A DNA stretch of 64,000 nt from Azospirillum sp. OGB3. Lineage in GTDB: Bacteria; Pseudomonadota; Alphaproteobacteria; Azospirillales; Azospirillaceae. Both the position numbers and the translations under genes were made by a program. The notes under the pieces are model-generated. The model was not told where the DNA came from and did no database searches. It was given only the letters and a program-made list of their open reading frames with translations. How positions within the stretch are numbered: the first letter of the stretch is position 1; every line of letters starts with the position of its first letter. The stretch lies in the NCBI RefSeq assembly GCF_014192915.1, contig NZ_JACHYN010000007.1, positions 124,001 to 188,000 of the forward strand. Direction: 5' to 3'. Below, piece by piece: positions 18,369-28,624 of this stretch.

Positions 18369-19271
18369 CTACCGCCGCCCGCGCCCGCCGCTGCTGAGCG
18401 GCGGCAGGGCGCCGGTGGTCAGCTCCTCCCGACGGCGGCCGCTGCCGAAGCTCGGCTCGCGGCGCTGGTCGCGCGGGCCGTCGTTGCGCGGCGCCGGCCG
18501 CGCGGCGTTGGCCCGCCCGCTGCGCCACCACGCGAAGCCGATGCCGAACACCGTCGCCCCGATCACCCCCATCACGCCGTAGCGGGCGCCGTTGGCGGCC
18601 CAGCCCGGCAGCATCGACCCGCTGTCCGCCGCCGGCTCGACCACCGGGACCGGCTGCCCGGACGGAGTCGTCGCGGTGACGCTGGCCCGTGGCGCCGCCT
18701 GCGGCACCGGACCCTGTCCCTGCGAGGACGCCGTGGCGGAAGCGGCGGGAGGCGCCGACGTGAAGGCGCTGGACGGGCCGCCCGACGACGAACTGCTGGT
18801 CGCGGGCGGGCCGGCGCTGAACTGCGCGCCGCCGCCGACGCTGCCGGTCCCGCTGTCGATCCGCTGGGTTGGCGCGGCGCGGGGAACCACCTCGCGCTGC
18901 GGCTCGCGCGGCGCCTGGCCGGGACCACCGCCGCCGACCTTCTGCTGGGCGAGGTTCCCGACCGTCGCCGGGGCCTTGCCCTCCCGCTCGCCCATCATCT
19001 TGGCGACGGTCGCCTTGTCGAGCTGGTTGGTCACCGGCAGTCCATGGGCGGCCTGATACTTGCCGAGCGCCGCCTTGGTCTCGGCGTGCATCTGGCCGTT
19101 GGCCCGACCGCCGATGTTGTAGCCCTTGCCCTTCAGGATGGTTTGGGCCCATTGGATGTCCGCGGTCGATTGCGCCCGAACCGGAGCGCCCGCCAGCAGA
19201 CCCGCCGCCAGAACCGGCACCACCACAGCCAACGCGACCGCGCGGCGCGCGCGGTGCGAACCACCCGTCAT
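18369..19271 (-). CDS. Peptidoglycan-binding domain protein with C-terminal membrane anchor
   Basis: A 300-residue exported protein. It has a signal peptide or N-terminal anchor (about residues 1-35, ending VRAQ) and one PG_binding_1 repeat (about 36-90: IQWAQTILKGKGYNIGG, then KAALGKYQAAHGLPVTNQLD). A long low-complexity Ser/Pro/Gly/Gln linker follows, then a single TM helix near 245-265 (YGVMGVIGATVFGIGFAWW) and a basic tail. ATG at 19271 is favoured over the ATG two codons earlier because GGAGG sits at proper spacing. It probably spans the periplasm near the cell wall; no catalytic domain is seen. Confidence 0.78.
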   Translation of the reverse strand: MTGGSHRARRAVALAVVVPVLAAGLLAGAPVRAQSTADIQWAQTILKGKGYNIGGRANGQMHAETKAALGKYQAAHGLPVTNQLDKATVAKMMGEREGKAPATVGNLAQQKVGGGGPGQAPREPQREVVPRAAPTQRIDSGTGSVGGGAQFSAGPPATSSSSSGGPSSAFTSAPPAASATASSQGQGPVPQAAPRASVTATTPSGQPVPVVEPAADSGSMLPGWAANGARYGVMGVIGATVFGIGFAWWRSGRANAARPAPRNDGPRDQRREPSFGSGRRREELTTGALPPLSSGGRGRR

Positions 19272-19524
19272 GACCATCCTCCGTCCGAGACGCCAACCGA
19301 CCATCGCCCACCCACTATCGTGGATGCGCAACCGTGTTACCAGATTGCGGCGGATTTCCGGGCGCGATTTTTGTGCGCCTGCGTTGCGGCGGCATCAGGT
19401 CCCCACTCCCCCGGCGGCACCCAAAAGGGCTGGCCCCTTCCCCATCCGCCAAGCGATGCTCTCGCAAAAACGTGGTATAGATCCGTCATGGCACATTATG
19501 GGGCGCATTGCGGGAGGCCCTGGC

Positions 19525-19785
19525 ATGGCGACTCTGAGACACGCGATCCTGGCGGGCGGAACGCTGCTGTTGGCGGCCTGCGGCAGCACCCCGGCCTACC
19601 GGGAGTGGACAGCCACGGAGACCACGGCGACCGCCGCCTACGACGAGTGCATCGAGCAGGTGGACAACACCATGCGCCTGCGCGGCTATCCCTACCGCCC
19701 GCTGCCGGAAACGCCCCAATTCCGCTACCGCAAGGAAATCTTCGCCTTGTGCATGCGGCGCAAGGGCTACACGGCGGACGATTGA
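19525..19785 (+). CDS. Small lipoprotein, function unknown
   Basis: An 86-residue predicted lipoprotein with signal sequence MATLRHAILAGGTLLLAAC, a clear lipobox (LLAAC, acylated Cys19). The start has GGGAGG at about -10. The mature part is short and charged with two further Cys (DECIEQ and FALCMRRKGY), which could form a disulfide. I do not recognise a family. It converges with the next gene eight bases away. Confidence 0.75.
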   Translation: MATLRHAILAGGTLLLAACGSTPAYREWTATETTATAAYDECIEQVDNTMRLRGYPYRPLPETPQFRYRKEIFALCMRRKGYTADD

Positions 19786-19792
19786 GCCGTCG

Positions 19793-20230
19793 TCACGGCG
19801 CCGGCAGGGCGTAGCGCAGATACAGCACCCCGCCGATCAGCAGCCCGGCCAGCACCACCGCGGCGTAGAATTTCAGGGGCAGCGGGACCTTCTCCCGTCG
19901 TCGCGGCCCCTTGCCCGCGGTCCTGCCTTTGGCGGAACGGGGCGCAGCCCTCGCCGGAGCGGCTTTTCGCCCCGCCCCGGCCGCTCCCCCCTGGTTCGGG
20001 TCGTGCAGTTCGATGAGCTTCCAGTTGAACTCCATCCCGTCGCCGCCGGCCCCGGCGTTGTGGTCGAGCTGGATCAGGCGGAAATAGGCGCGCGGGTTCA
20101 CCCGCACCATCAGGTCGAAGCGGGCGCGGGCGTGGCCCAGGTCCTCCCCGACCTCCAGCGTCTTCCAGCCCTTGCCGCGCGCTTTCTGGATGGCGAAGCG
20201 CGTCGGCTGGACGGCGGCAACAGGCCCCAT
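19793..20230 (-). CDS. Hypothetical protein with C-terminal transmembrane helix
   Basis: A 145-residue protein of unknown family. The N-terminal 75 residues look folded (EVGEDLGHARARFDLMVRVN, then AYFRLIQLDHNAG), followed by an Ala/Arg/Lys/Pro-rich basic linker (about 78-112) and a single C-terminal membrane helix (LKFYAAVVLAGLLIGGVLYL) close to the end. This layout fits a tail-anchored inner-membrane protein with its domain in the cytoplasm. It lies just downstream of the beta-glucosidase gene on the same strand, about 30 bases away, so the two may be co-transcribed. Confidence 0.65.
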   Translation of the reverse strand: MGPVAAVQPTRFAIQKARGKGWKTLEVGEDLGHARARFDLMVRVNPRAYFRLIQLDHNAGAGGDGMEFNWKLIELHDPNQGGAAGAGRKAAPARAAPRSAKGRTAGKGPRRREKVPLPLKFYAAVVLAGLLIGGVLYLRYALPAP

Positions 20231-20259
20231 GATCGCAACCCCAACCTCTTACCCCCCCC

Positions 20260-21705
20260 TTACACCGAGGTCGGCACGCCCTTCTTCCGGATCACATCGG
20301 CGTACCAACGGTAGCTGGCCTTGGGGCGGCGCTCCAAAGTCTGACGGTCCACCTCGATCAGGCCGAAGCGGCGCTGGTAGCCCTCGGCCCACTCGAAATT
20401 GTCGAGCAGGCTCCACACGAACCAGCCCCGCAGGTCGACCCCCTCCTCCAGCGCCTGATGGCCGGCCAGCATGTGGCGGCGCAGATAGCTGATGCGGTCG
20501 TTGTCCTGGACGAAGCCCTTCGGCCCGGTCTGCTCGGGATAGGCGGCGCCGTTCTCCATCACATAGACCGGCGGGTTGCCGTACTCCTGCTTCAGCTCGA
20601 TCAGGATCTCGGCGATGCCGTCCGGCTCCACCGGCCAGCCCATCCCAGTCGTCGGCGTGCCTTCCGGCGGCGAGCCGTAGCCGGTGCCGAACAGGCCCGC
20701 CGGGTCGGGCTGCTGGTGCATCCGGCTGTAATAGTTGATGCCCAGGAAGTCGATGGGCTGGCGGATCGCCTCCAGGTCGCCGGCCTTGACCAGCGGCGCG
20801 AAGCCGTCGCGCAGCAACTCCGGATACTCCCCGCGCAGCAGCGGGTCGAGGCAGGCGCGGTTCCACACCGCGTCCCACATCAGCGAGGCCGCGTAGTTGG
20901 CGTCCAGCCCGCCGACCGGCCAGACCGGCTGAAGCGACAGCACCGTGCCGAGCTGCCAGCCCTTGCCGCCCGCCGCGCGCAGCGCCTTCAGCGCCATGCC
21001 CTGGGCGAGGTTCTGGTGGTGGACCGCCTTGAAATAGTTGTCCTTGCCGGTCATCCCCGGCGCGTGCCCGCCCAGCCCATGGCCGAAGATGGCGTGGACG
21101 GACGGCTCGTTCAGCATGGACCAGTGCTTGGCGCGGTCGCCGATCCGCGCGGTAACGAGCTGGGCGTAGTCGGTGAACCAGCCGGCGATGTCCCGGTTGG
21201 TCCAGCCGCCGCGGTCCTGAAGCGCCTGGGGCAGGTCCCAATGGTACAGGCAGGGCCAGGGCGCGATGCCCTTGGCGAGCAGCGCGTCGGTCAGCCGGTC
21301 GTAGAAGTCCAGCCCCTCGGCGTTGGCCGGGCCGGTGCCGGTCGGCTGGACGCGCGGCCAGGCGACGGAGAAGCGGTAGGCGTTCATCCCCGCCTTCGCC
21401 ATCAGATCCACGTCCTCGGCGTAGCGGTTGTAATGGTCGCAGGCCACGTCGCCGGTGTCGCCGTTCGCCACCTTGCCGAAGGAATGGCTGAAGGTGTCCC
21501 ACACGCTGGGGCCGCGCCCGCCCGCGGTCACCGCCCCCTCGATCTGGTAGGAGGAGGTCGAGGCGCCCCAGACGAACCGGTCGGGGAAGGCGGCCAGCAC
21601 TTCCGACGGCTGGGCCACCGCGGCACGGCGCGTGGTCAGAAAGGCCCCGGCCGAGGCCGCCAGCCCGGTGGCCGCCGCCGCCTTCAGGAAACTCCGCCGC
21701 CGCAT
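20260..21705 (-). CDS. Tat-exported glycoside hydrolase family 1 beta-glucosidase
   Basis: GH1 retaining beta-glycosidase of 481 residues. The leader MRRRSFLKAAAATGLAASAG carries the RRxFLK Tat motif. The GH1 opening FPDRFVWGASTSSYQIEGAV is near residue 40. The acid/base Glu is in SMLNEPSVHAIFGHG near 200, and the nucleophile Glu is in YVMENGAAYPE near 385, where M replaces the usual T/S before EN. The aglycone/stop end LRGWFVWSLLDNFEWAEGY is intact. Periplasmic GH1 enzymes are less common than cytoplasmic ones; the likely role is hydrolysis of plant-derived or oligosaccharide beta-glucosides. Confidence 0.93.
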   Translation of the reverse strand: MRRRSFLKAAAATGLAASAGAFLTTRRAAVAQPSEVLAAFPDRFVWGASTSSYQIEGAVTAGGRGPSVWDTFSHSFGKVANGDTGDVACDHYNRYAEDVDLMAKAGMNAYRFSVAWPRVQPTGTGPANAEGLDFYDRLTDALLAKGIAPWPCLYHWDLPQALQDRGGWTNRDIAGWFTDYAQLVTARIGDRAKHWSMLNEPSVHAIFGHGLGGHAPGMTGKDNYFKAVHHQNLAQGMALKALRAAGGKGWQLGTVLSLQPVWPVGGLDANYAASLMWDAVWNRACLDPLLRGEYPELLRDGFAPLVKAGDLEAIRQPIDFLGINYYSRMHQQPDPAGLFGTGYGSPPEGTPTTGMGWPVEPDGIAEILIELKQEYGNPPVYVMENGAAYPEQTGPKGFVQDNDRISYLRRHMLAGHQALEEGVDLRGWFVWSLLDNFEWAEGYQRRFGLIEVDRQTLERRPKASYRWYADVIRKKGVPTSV

Positions 21706-21848
21706 ACCGAATTCCTCTCGCCGTCCGGGTCGTCCGCGACAATGTAAGAAGACCGGGCGTCAGCGCAACAGGCGCCTATCATCGGAGTGCCCGTGTAGCC
21801 GGATTGGCCGGTGTAGGCGTAACCTGGACCGTGGGGTAGAATGGCGCC

Positions 21849-22043
21849 ATGAACGGACTTTTCATGTTTCTGCTGATCGTGGCGCTCGGCCTCGTCGTGG
21901 CGTCGCTGTTCTCCGGGCTGTTTTTCATGGCGCGCGGCGGACAGGGCGATTCGCGCAAATCCAACCGGGCGATGCGGATGCGCGTGGCGCTCCAGGGGGT
22001 GGCGCTCGTGCTGTTCCTGCTCGCCATCCTGACCCACGGCTGA
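21849..22043 (+). CDS. Twin transmembrane (HIG1-like) small protein
   Basis: A 64-residue inner-membrane protein with two helices (about 2-25 and 45-62) joined by a basic loop containing FFMARGGQGDSRKSNRAMRMR. This matches the small twin-TM/HIG1-type protein typically found next to the PduO-type adenosyltransferase in alphaproteobacteria, and that gene follows 21 bases downstream here. Function is not established; HIG1 proteins in other systems touch respiratory supercomplexes. Confidence 0.75.
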   Translation: MNGLFMFLLIVALGLVVASLFSGLFFMARGGQGDSRKSNRAMRMRVALQGVALVLFLLAILTHG

Positions 22044-22064
22044 TTGAGGACACCCACAGGAATC

Positions 22065-22634
22065 ATGGTCAAGCTGACCCGCATCTACACCCGCGGTGGG
22101 GACCGCGGCCAGACCTCGCTGGGCGACGGGCGCCGCGTGCCCAAGCACGACCCGCGCGTCACCGCCTACGGCACGGTGGACGAGGCGAACGCGGTCATCG
22201 GGCTGGTCCGGCTGCACACCGCGGACCAGCCGGAGACCGACGCCATGCTGTCGCGAATCCAGAACGATCTGTTCGACCTGGGCGCCGACCTCTGCACGCC
22301 GGAGGCGGCGGACCCGCCCTACCCGCCGCTGCGCGTCCTGGAGTCGCAGGTGGACCGGCTGGAGGCCGAGATCGACGCGATGAACGCCGACCTCGCCCCG
22401 CTCACCTCCTTCATCCTGCCCGGCGGCTCGCCGGCGGCGGCGCATCTGCACTTGGCCCGCACCGTGGTGCGCCGCGCCGAGCGGCTGATGACCGAGCTGG
22501 CGGAGGTGGAGCCGGTCAACCCGGCGGCGGTGAAATACGCCAACCGCCTGTCCGACCACCTGTTCGTGCTGGGCCGGAAACTGAACGCCAACGGAGCTGC
22601 CGACGTGCTGTGGGTTCCGGGCGCAAACCGTTGA
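22065..22634 (+). CDS. Cob(I)alamin adenosyltransferase, PduO type
   Basis: ATP:co(I)rrinoid adenosyltransferase making adenosylcobalamin. The 189-residue protein has the PduO ATP site KLTRIYTRGGDRGQTSLGDG at the N-terminus, then AYGTVDEANAVIGL, and the C-terminal helix motifs ARTVVRRAERLM and LSDHLFVLGRKLN. ATG at 22065 has AGGA 6 bases upstream, and the gene sits right after the twin-TM gene. AdoCbl production is relevant to the cobalamin-binding sensor protein at 38.5 kb, though no direct link is shown. Confidence 0.92.
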   Translation: MVKLTRIYTRGGDRGQTSLGDGRRVPKHDPRVTAYGTVDEANAVIGLVRLHTADQPETDAMLSRIQNDLFDLGADLCTPEAADPPYPPLRVLESQVDRLEAEIDAMNADLAPLTSFILPGGSPAAAHLHLARTVVRRAERLMTELAEVEPVNPAAVKYANRLSDHLFVLGRKLNANGAADVLWVPGANR

Positions 22635-22673
22635 TGCAATTCCGCCTCCTTCGCGCTTGCGGCGTAGGCGGCG

Positions 22674-22702
22674 TTGACAGCCAAAACGTCAACTCCTATG
22701 GT
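22674..22702 (+). promoter_or_regulatory. Sigma70-type promoter upstream of etfB
   Basis: TTGACA at 22674-22679, a 17-base spacer, and TATGGT at 22697-22702. It lies 78 bases before the etfB start, in the only sizeable gap of this cluster. Confidence 0.7.
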
Positions 22703-22779
22703 CGCAGCGCTGTCACAAGCTGCCCGATTCGGCGCCAGCGGCGAAGGTGCGCCTGCATAATTCAAGAAAAGGGTGGGAT

Positions 22780-23529
22780 ATGAAGGTCCTCGTCCCGGTC
22801 AAGCGGGTGGTCGATTACAACGTCAAGATCCGCGTCAAGGCGGACGGTTCCGGCGTTGAGACCGCCAACGTGAAGATGAGCATGAACCCCTTCGACGAGA
22901 TCGCCGTCGAAGAGGCCGTCCGCCTCAAGGAAGCCGGCAAGGCGACCGAGGTCATCGTGGTCACCGTCGGCCCGACGGCGGCCCAAGAGACGCTGCGCAC
23001 CGGCCTCGCCATGGGCGCCGACCGCGGCATCCTGGTCCAGACCGACGCCGAGACGCAGCCGCTGGCCGTCGCCAAGGTGCTCAAGGCGCTCGTCGACAAG
23101 GAAGGCCCGACTCTGGTCATCCTTGGCAAGCAGGCGATCGACGACGACTGCAACCAGACCGGCCAGATGCTCGCCGCCCTGCTGGGCTGGCCGCAGGGCA
23201 CCTTCGCCTCCAAGGTCGCGCCGGGCGAGGGTTCGGTCACCGTGACCCGCGAGATTGACGGCGGGCTGGAGACGGTGGAGCTGACGCTGCCCGCCGTGGT
23301 CACCGCCGACCTGCGCCTCAACGAGCCGCGCTACGCCTCGCTGCCCAACATTATGAAGGCCAAGAAGAAGCCCATCGAGACGCTGGCCCCCGACGCGCTG
23401 GGTGTCGACGTGGCGCCGCGCCTGACCACGCTCAAGGTCGCCGAGCCGGCCAAGCGCAAGGCCGGCGTCAAGGTCGCCGACGTCGCCGCGCTGGTCGACA
23501 AGCTGAAGAACGAAGCCCGCGCGATCTGA
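22780..23529 (+). CDS. etfB: Electron transfer flavoprotein beta subunit
   Basis: AMP-binding small subunit of the ETF that collects electrons from acyl-CoA and other dehydrogenases and passes them to ETF:quinone oxidoreductase. The 249-residue sequence begins [20 protein letters not shown] and has the ETF-beta signature region [20 protein letters not shown] near residue 178. GGGTGGGAT precedes the ATG. It is first in the etfB-etfA-hbd series, downstream of a good promoter. Confidence 0.96.
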   Translation: MKVLVPVKRVVDYNVKIRVKADGSGVETANVKMSMNPFDEIAVEEAVRLKEAGKATEVIVVTVGPTAAQETLRTGLAMGADRGILVQTDAETQPLAVAKVLKALVDKEGPTLVILGKQAIDDDCNQTGQMLAALLGWPQGTFASKVAPGEGSVTVTREIDGGLETVELTLPAVVTADLRLNEPRYASLPNIMKAKKKPIETLAPDALGVDVAPRLTTLKVAEPAKRKAGVKVADVAALVDKLKNEARAI

Positions 23530-23565
23530 TAGGGCCAGCGTGCTCCGAAGAGAAAGTGATCTGAC

Positions 23566-24504
23566 ATGTCCATTCTCGTCATCGCCGAACACGACAACGC
23601 CGCGCTGAAGGCCGCCACGCTGAACGCGGTCGGCGCCGCCGCCAAGATCGGTGGGGAAGTCCACATTCTGGTCGCCGGCCAGGGCGCCCAGGCCGTCGCC
23701 GAGGCCGCCGCCAAGGTGGCCGGCGTGACCAAGGTGCTGCTGGCCGACGACGCGGCCTACGCCCACCCGCTGCCGGAGAACGTCGCGCCGCTGGTCGTCA
23801 ATCTCGCCAAGGGCTACGGTCATGTGCTGGCCGCCGCCTCGTCGGAGGGCAAGAACCTGCTGCCGCGCGTCGCCGCCCTGCTCGACGTCGCGGCGATCTC
23901 CGACATCACCGGTGTGGTCTCCGCCGACACCTTCGAGCGGCCGATCTACGCCGGCAACGCCATCGCCACGGTGAAGTCCGCCGACCCGATCAAGGTCGTC
24001 ACGGTGCGCACCACCGCCTTCGAGGCGGCCGCCGCCACCGGCGGCTCGGCGACGGTGGAGAGCATCGCCGGGACGGGCGACGCCGGTTCGGCCAAGTTCG
24101 TCGGCCAGGAGCTGACGAAGTCGGAGCGTCCGGAGCTGACCCAGGCCAAGATCGTCGTGTCGGGCGGCCGCGGCATGCAGTCGGGCGAGAACTTCAAGCT
24201 GCTGGAGGCGCTGGCCGACAAGCTGGGGGCCGCGGTCGGGGCCAGCCGCGCGGCGGTGGACGCCGGCTTCGTGCCGAACGACTACCAGGTCGGCCAGACC
24301 GGCAAGATCGTGGCACCCGAGCTGTACATCGCCGTCGGCATCTCCGGTGCCATCCAGCACCTCGCCGGCATGAAGGACAGCAAGGTCATCGTCGCCATCA
24401 ACAAGGACGAGGAGGCGCCGATCTTCCAGGTCGCCGACTACGGCCTCGTCGCCGACCTCTTCAAGGCGGTGCCGGAGCTGACGGCCGAGCTGGACAAGGC
24501 GTAA
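23566..24504 (+). CDS. etfA: Electron transfer flavoprotein alpha subunit
   Basis: FAD-binding large subunit of ETF, 312 residues. The N-terminal domain starts [20 protein letters not shown]. The C-terminal FAD domain contains [40 protein letters not shown] and the conserved [13 protein letters not shown] segment ([20 protein letters not shown]). The terminal [17 protein letters not shown] is typical. It follows etfB after 36 bases and precedes the 3-hydroxyacyl-CoA dehydrogenase after 55, forming a beta-oxidation-linked cluster. Confidence 0.96.
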   Translation: MSILVIAEHDNAALKAATLNAVGAAAKIGGEVHILVAGQGAQAVAEAAAKVAGVTKVLLADDAAYAHPLPENVAPLVVNLAKGYGHVLAAASSEGKNLLPRVAALLDVAAISDITGVVSADTFERPIYAGNAIATVKSADPIKVVTVRTTAFEAAAATGGSATVESIAGTGDAGSAKFVGQELTKSERPELTQAKIVVSGGRGMQSGENFKLLEALADKLGAAVGASRAAVDAGFVPNDYQVGQTGKIVAPELYIAVGISGAIQHLAGMKDSKVIVAINKDEEAPIFQVADYGLVADLFKAVPELTAELDKA

Positions 24505-24559
24505 CCGACCCGTTCTCCTCGGAAGACCAGCGGGCCAAAAGACAAGCGGGAAAGCTCAT

Positions 24560-25438
24560 ATGTCCACGATCAAGAAGATTGGCATCATCGGTGCCGGCCA
24601 GATGGGCAGCGGCATCGCCCATGTCTGCGCGCTGGCGGGATACGAGGTCGTCATCTCCGACATCAGCGCGGAGATTCTGCAGAAGTCGGTGGCCGCAATC
24701 TCCAAGAACATGGACCGTCAGGTTCAGAAGGGGAAGCTGACGGAGGCTGAAAAGACGGCGGCGATCGCCCGCATCGCCACCGGTTCCGACCTGTCCGTGT
24801 TCCATGACGCCGATCTGGTGGTCGAGGCCGCGACGGAGAACGAAGCGCTCAAGCGCGAGATCTTCAAAAAGCTGGTCCCGAACCTTAAGCCCGAGGCGCT
24901 GATCGCGACGAACACCTCGTCGATCTCGATCACCCGCCTCGCGGCCTCGACGGACCGCCCGTCCAAGTTCATGGGCATGCATTTCATGAACCCGGTGCCG
25001 TTGATGCAGCTCGTCGAGCTGATCCGCGGCATCGCGACGGACGAGGCGACCTTCAACGCGATCAGCGAGCTGACGGCGAACATCGGCAAGACCGCGGCGG
25101 TGGCCGAGGACTTCCCGGCCTTCATCGTCAACCGCATCCTGCTGCCGATGATTAACGAGGCGGTCTACACCCTCTATGAGGGCGTGGGCGGCGTCCAGGC
25201 CATCGACACGGCGCTGAAGCTGGGCGCCAACCACCCGATGGGTCCGCTGGAGCTGGCGGACTTCATCGGTCTGGACACCTGTCTGGCGGTCATGCAGGTC
25301 CTCTACGAGGGTCTGGCCGACAGCAAGTACCGCCCCTGCCCGCTGCTGGTGAAGTATGTCGAGGCCGGCTGGGTCGGCCGCAAGGTTGGCCGCGGCTTCT
25401 ACGACTACTCCAAGAACCCGCCGGTCCCGACCCGCTGA
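24560..25438 (+). CDS. 3-hydroxybutyryl-CoA dehydrogenase
   Basis: NAD(P)-dependent oxidation of 3-hydroxyacyl-CoA (or acetoacetyl-CoA reduction in reverse). The 292-residue protein has the Rossmann motif [20 protein letters not shown], the Asn/Ser-rich [11 protein letters not shown] loop, the catalytic His in [15 protein letters not shown] near 140, and the C-terminal domain containing [20 protein letters not shown]. It is the last gene of the etf cluster and is followed by a terminator. It resembles Hbd/PaaH-type short enzymes rather than FadB fusions. Confidence 0.94.
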   Translation: MSTIKKIGIIGAGQMGSGIAHVCALAGYEVVISDISAEILQKSVAAISKNMDRQVQKGKLTEAEKTAAIARIATGSDLSVFHDADLVVEAATENEALKREIFKKLVPNLKPEALIATNTSSISITRLAASTDRPSKFMGMHFMNPVPLMQLVELIRGIATDEATFNAISELTANIGKTAAVAEDFPAFIVNRILLPMINEAVYTLYEGVGGVQAIDTALKLGANHPMGPLELADFIGLDTCLAVMQVLYEGLADSKYRPCPLLVKYVEAGWVGRKVGRGFYDYSKNPPVPTR

Positions 25439-25465
25439 CGCGGCGGTTCCGAACGGACGTTTCGG

Positions 25466-25506
25466 CGAAGCCCGTTCCGGGAAACCGGGGCGGGCTTCGT
25501 TCTTTT
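25466..25506 (+). terminator. Rho-independent terminator after the etf-hbd cluster
   Basis: A 9-bp perfect stem CGAAGCCCG / CGGGCTTCG encloses a 16-base loop and is followed by TTCTTTT. It lies 28 bases after the dehydrogenase stop. Confidence 0.85.
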
Positions 25507-25576
25507 GCGGAACCGCTGCGCTTGCGCTCTGTTCGTCCCGCAGGGATCGGGGCGAACAGCGGAAAGGACGGGGGCA

Positions 25577-26173
25577 ATGCGGCGCGGCTTCCTGACGGCG
25601 ATGCTTGTGGCCTTCCTGTCCGGCCCGGTCCTGGCGCAGGCGCCAGGCTCCGCCCCGACACCTCCCTCCACCCTGTCCCGGCAGGAGCGCAACTTCATCG
25701 CCGAGGCCCTGGCCGACGGCATGGCCGAGCAGGCGCTGGGCAAACTGGCCCAGGACCGGGCGGAGACGGAACCGGTCCGCCGCTTCGCCCGCCGCATGGC
25801 CGACGACCACGGGCTGAAGACTGACCGGCTGGCCGGCATGGCGCTGCGCCACGGCATCCCCATCCCGCGCGAATTGGGCCTGTCCGCCCGCGCCCACATG
25901 TCCAGCCTGCGCGACACGCCGGAGGAAGCCTTCGACCGCCGCTACATGGCCGCGGAGGAGGAGACCCACGCCCGAGCCATCAAGCTGTACGAGGCTCAGG
26001 CCGAACGTGCCGGTGAGACGGGCGACTTCGCCCGCGACGCCCTGCCCATGCTGCACAGCCATTTCGAGGAGGCGCGGGGCATCATGGCCGAACTGGCGCG
26101 CGGCCCGGCCCCGCCACAGACCCAGGCGCCACCGGGGGCTACCCCGCCAGCGACATCTGGATCGTCGCAGTGA
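25577..26173 (+). CDS. DUF4142 exported protein
   Basis: A 198-residue protein with a signal peptide (about 1-22, ending VLAQ). The helical domain resembles DUF4142: RQERNFIAEALADGMAEQAL, then FARRMADDHGLKTDRL, and HLxxF-type end MLHSHFEEARGIMAEL. DUF4142 proteins are periplasmic or outer-membrane, distantly ferritin-like four-helix proteins without an agreed function. The tail after residue 175 is Pro/Ala-rich. ATG at 25577 follows an AAAGGA site. Confidence 0.82.
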   Translation: MRRGFLTAMLVAFLSGPVLAQAPGSAPTPPSTLSRQERNFIAEALADGMAEQALGKLAQDRAETEPVRRFARRMADDHGLKTDRLAGMALRHGIPIPRELGLSARAHMSSLRDTPEEAFDRRYMAAEEETHARAIKLYEAQAERAGETGDFARDALPMLHSHFEEARGIMAELARGPAPPQTQAPPGATPPATSGSSQ

Positions 26174-26180
26174 CATGAAT

Positions 26181-26310
26181 TCCCTCGTCCCTCCGCGGAG
26201 AGGGTTCAGGGTCAGGCGGCGCCCGAAAGGGCGTCCATGCTCTGCAATGAGCCGGCGTGGTCGGCCTGCGGCCGCCCCCTCATCCTAACCTTCTCCCCAG
26301 AGGGGAGAAA
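26181..26310. repeat. GC-rich palindromic intergenic repeat (copy 1)
   Basis: About 130 bases holding several small inverted repeats, including TTCTCCCC-AGA-GGGGAGAA (26291-26309) and a GGCGCCCGAAAGGGCGTCC hairpin. It resembles other repeats in the window (51.0, 54.0 and 63.6 kb) in its CCCTC/GAGGG character, but differs from the 51.0 and 54.0 kb copies in detail. Confidence 0.65.
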
Positions 26311-26324
26311 GGACTTGGGATGCA

Positions 26325-26984
26325 TCACCCGCCGGTCTTCACCACCCCGCCGCGGCTGTCGCGGTTTGGGCCGCCACCCTGCCCCATGTGCTTGCGCAGG
26401 AAGGCGATGACCTCCGGCGAGTCCCACTCCACCGCGCCTTCGATGCGGCCAAGCTCGCGGCCCTCCTGGTCCACGAGCAGGGTGGTCGGCAGGCCGCGCA
26501 GCTTCAGAGTCTGCATGGAGGCGCTCGACGGGTCGAGGTAGAGGGCGAGGTTCTTCACGCCGGTCCGCTGGTAGAAGGGCTGCACCTGATCCTTGCCGCC
26601 ACGGTCCACCGACAGCGCCACCACCTGGAAGCCCGGGCCGCCCAACTGCGCCTGGAGGCGGTCGAGCGCCGGCATCTCCTTCACACAGGGCGCGCACCAT
26701 GTGGCCCAGAGGTTCAGCAGGACCAGACGGTCCTTGAACTCCGACAGGTCGACCCGGCGCCCCTCGCCGTCCAGGAAGGGCAGTTCCGGCACCGGCGTCA
26801 GCGGCTCCATGTAGCGGAACTTGTCCAGGCTCACCGCCGTCGCTCCGGGAGCGGCCGGGCTGGCCGGCTGGTCCAGCGTCAGCACGGCGGGCGGCGACGG
26901 GGCCGACGGGCCGGCCAGCGCCATCCACAGCCCGGCGCCGCCCAGCGTCACACAAAAGATTGCGGTGGCCGCCAAAGTCCGCAT
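26325..26984 (-). CDS. TlpA-like thioredoxin-fold thiol-disulfide protein
   Basis: Membrane-anchored periplasmic thiol-disulfide oxidoreductase of the TlpA/ResA type, 219 residues. It has an N-terminal anchor/signal (about 1-27), a Pro-rich linker, then a thioredoxin fold with [19 protein letters not shown] carrying the CxxC pair near residue 97-100 and the cis-Pro in [14 protein letters not shown]. These proteins usually keep cytochrome c apocysteines or copper-site cysteines reduced. ATG at 26984 is preferred over GTG at 26990 because of spacing from GGGAAGC. It is divergent from argH, a common alphaproteobacterial arrangement. Confidence 0.9.
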   Translation of the reverse strand: MRTLAATAIFCVTLGGAGLWMALAGPSAPSPPAVLTLDQPASPAAPGATAVSLDKFRYMEPLTPVPELPFLDGEGRRVDLSEFKDRLVLLNLWATWCAPCVKEMPALDRLQAQLGGPGFQVVALSVDRGGKDQVQPFYQRTGVKNLALYLDPSSASMQTLKLRGLPTTLLVDQEGRELGRIEGAVEWDSPEVIAFLRKHMGQGGGPNRDSRGGVVKTGG

Positions 26985-27023
26985 ACTCACGCTTCCCGTC
27001 CTCCCATCCGTATTGTGTCCGCC

Positions 27024-28438
<1,415 letters not shown>

Positions 28439-28442
<4 letters not shown>

Positions 28443-28624
28443 GGCGCCCGCTGCTGATCCTGGCGACCGCCGCCGTCGCGCTGACGCTGGCCGGCTGCGG
28501 CAAGAAGCCGAGCTTCGTCGATCCCCCGCAGGGCAAGGAAGCCGACCGCTTCCCCGGCACCTACCCGAACCCGAAGACCGATCCCAAGCCCGGTCAGCCG
28601 TCCTCCGGAGCCCGCTTCCCATGA
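28439..28624 (+). CDS. Small lipoprotein, LptM-like
   Basis: A 61-residue predicted lipoprotein too short for many gene callers. It starts on GTG overlapping the argH stop (GTGA). Signal [19 protein letters not shown] ends in the lipobox LAGC; the mature part [11 protein letters not shown] is followed by a Pro/Lys-rich tail. Position between argH and lysA and the CGxK..PP start of the mature chain match the LptM family, which in E. coli aids disulfide maturation of the LptDE translocon. Family assignment is by context and motif; function here is inferred. Confidence 0.75.
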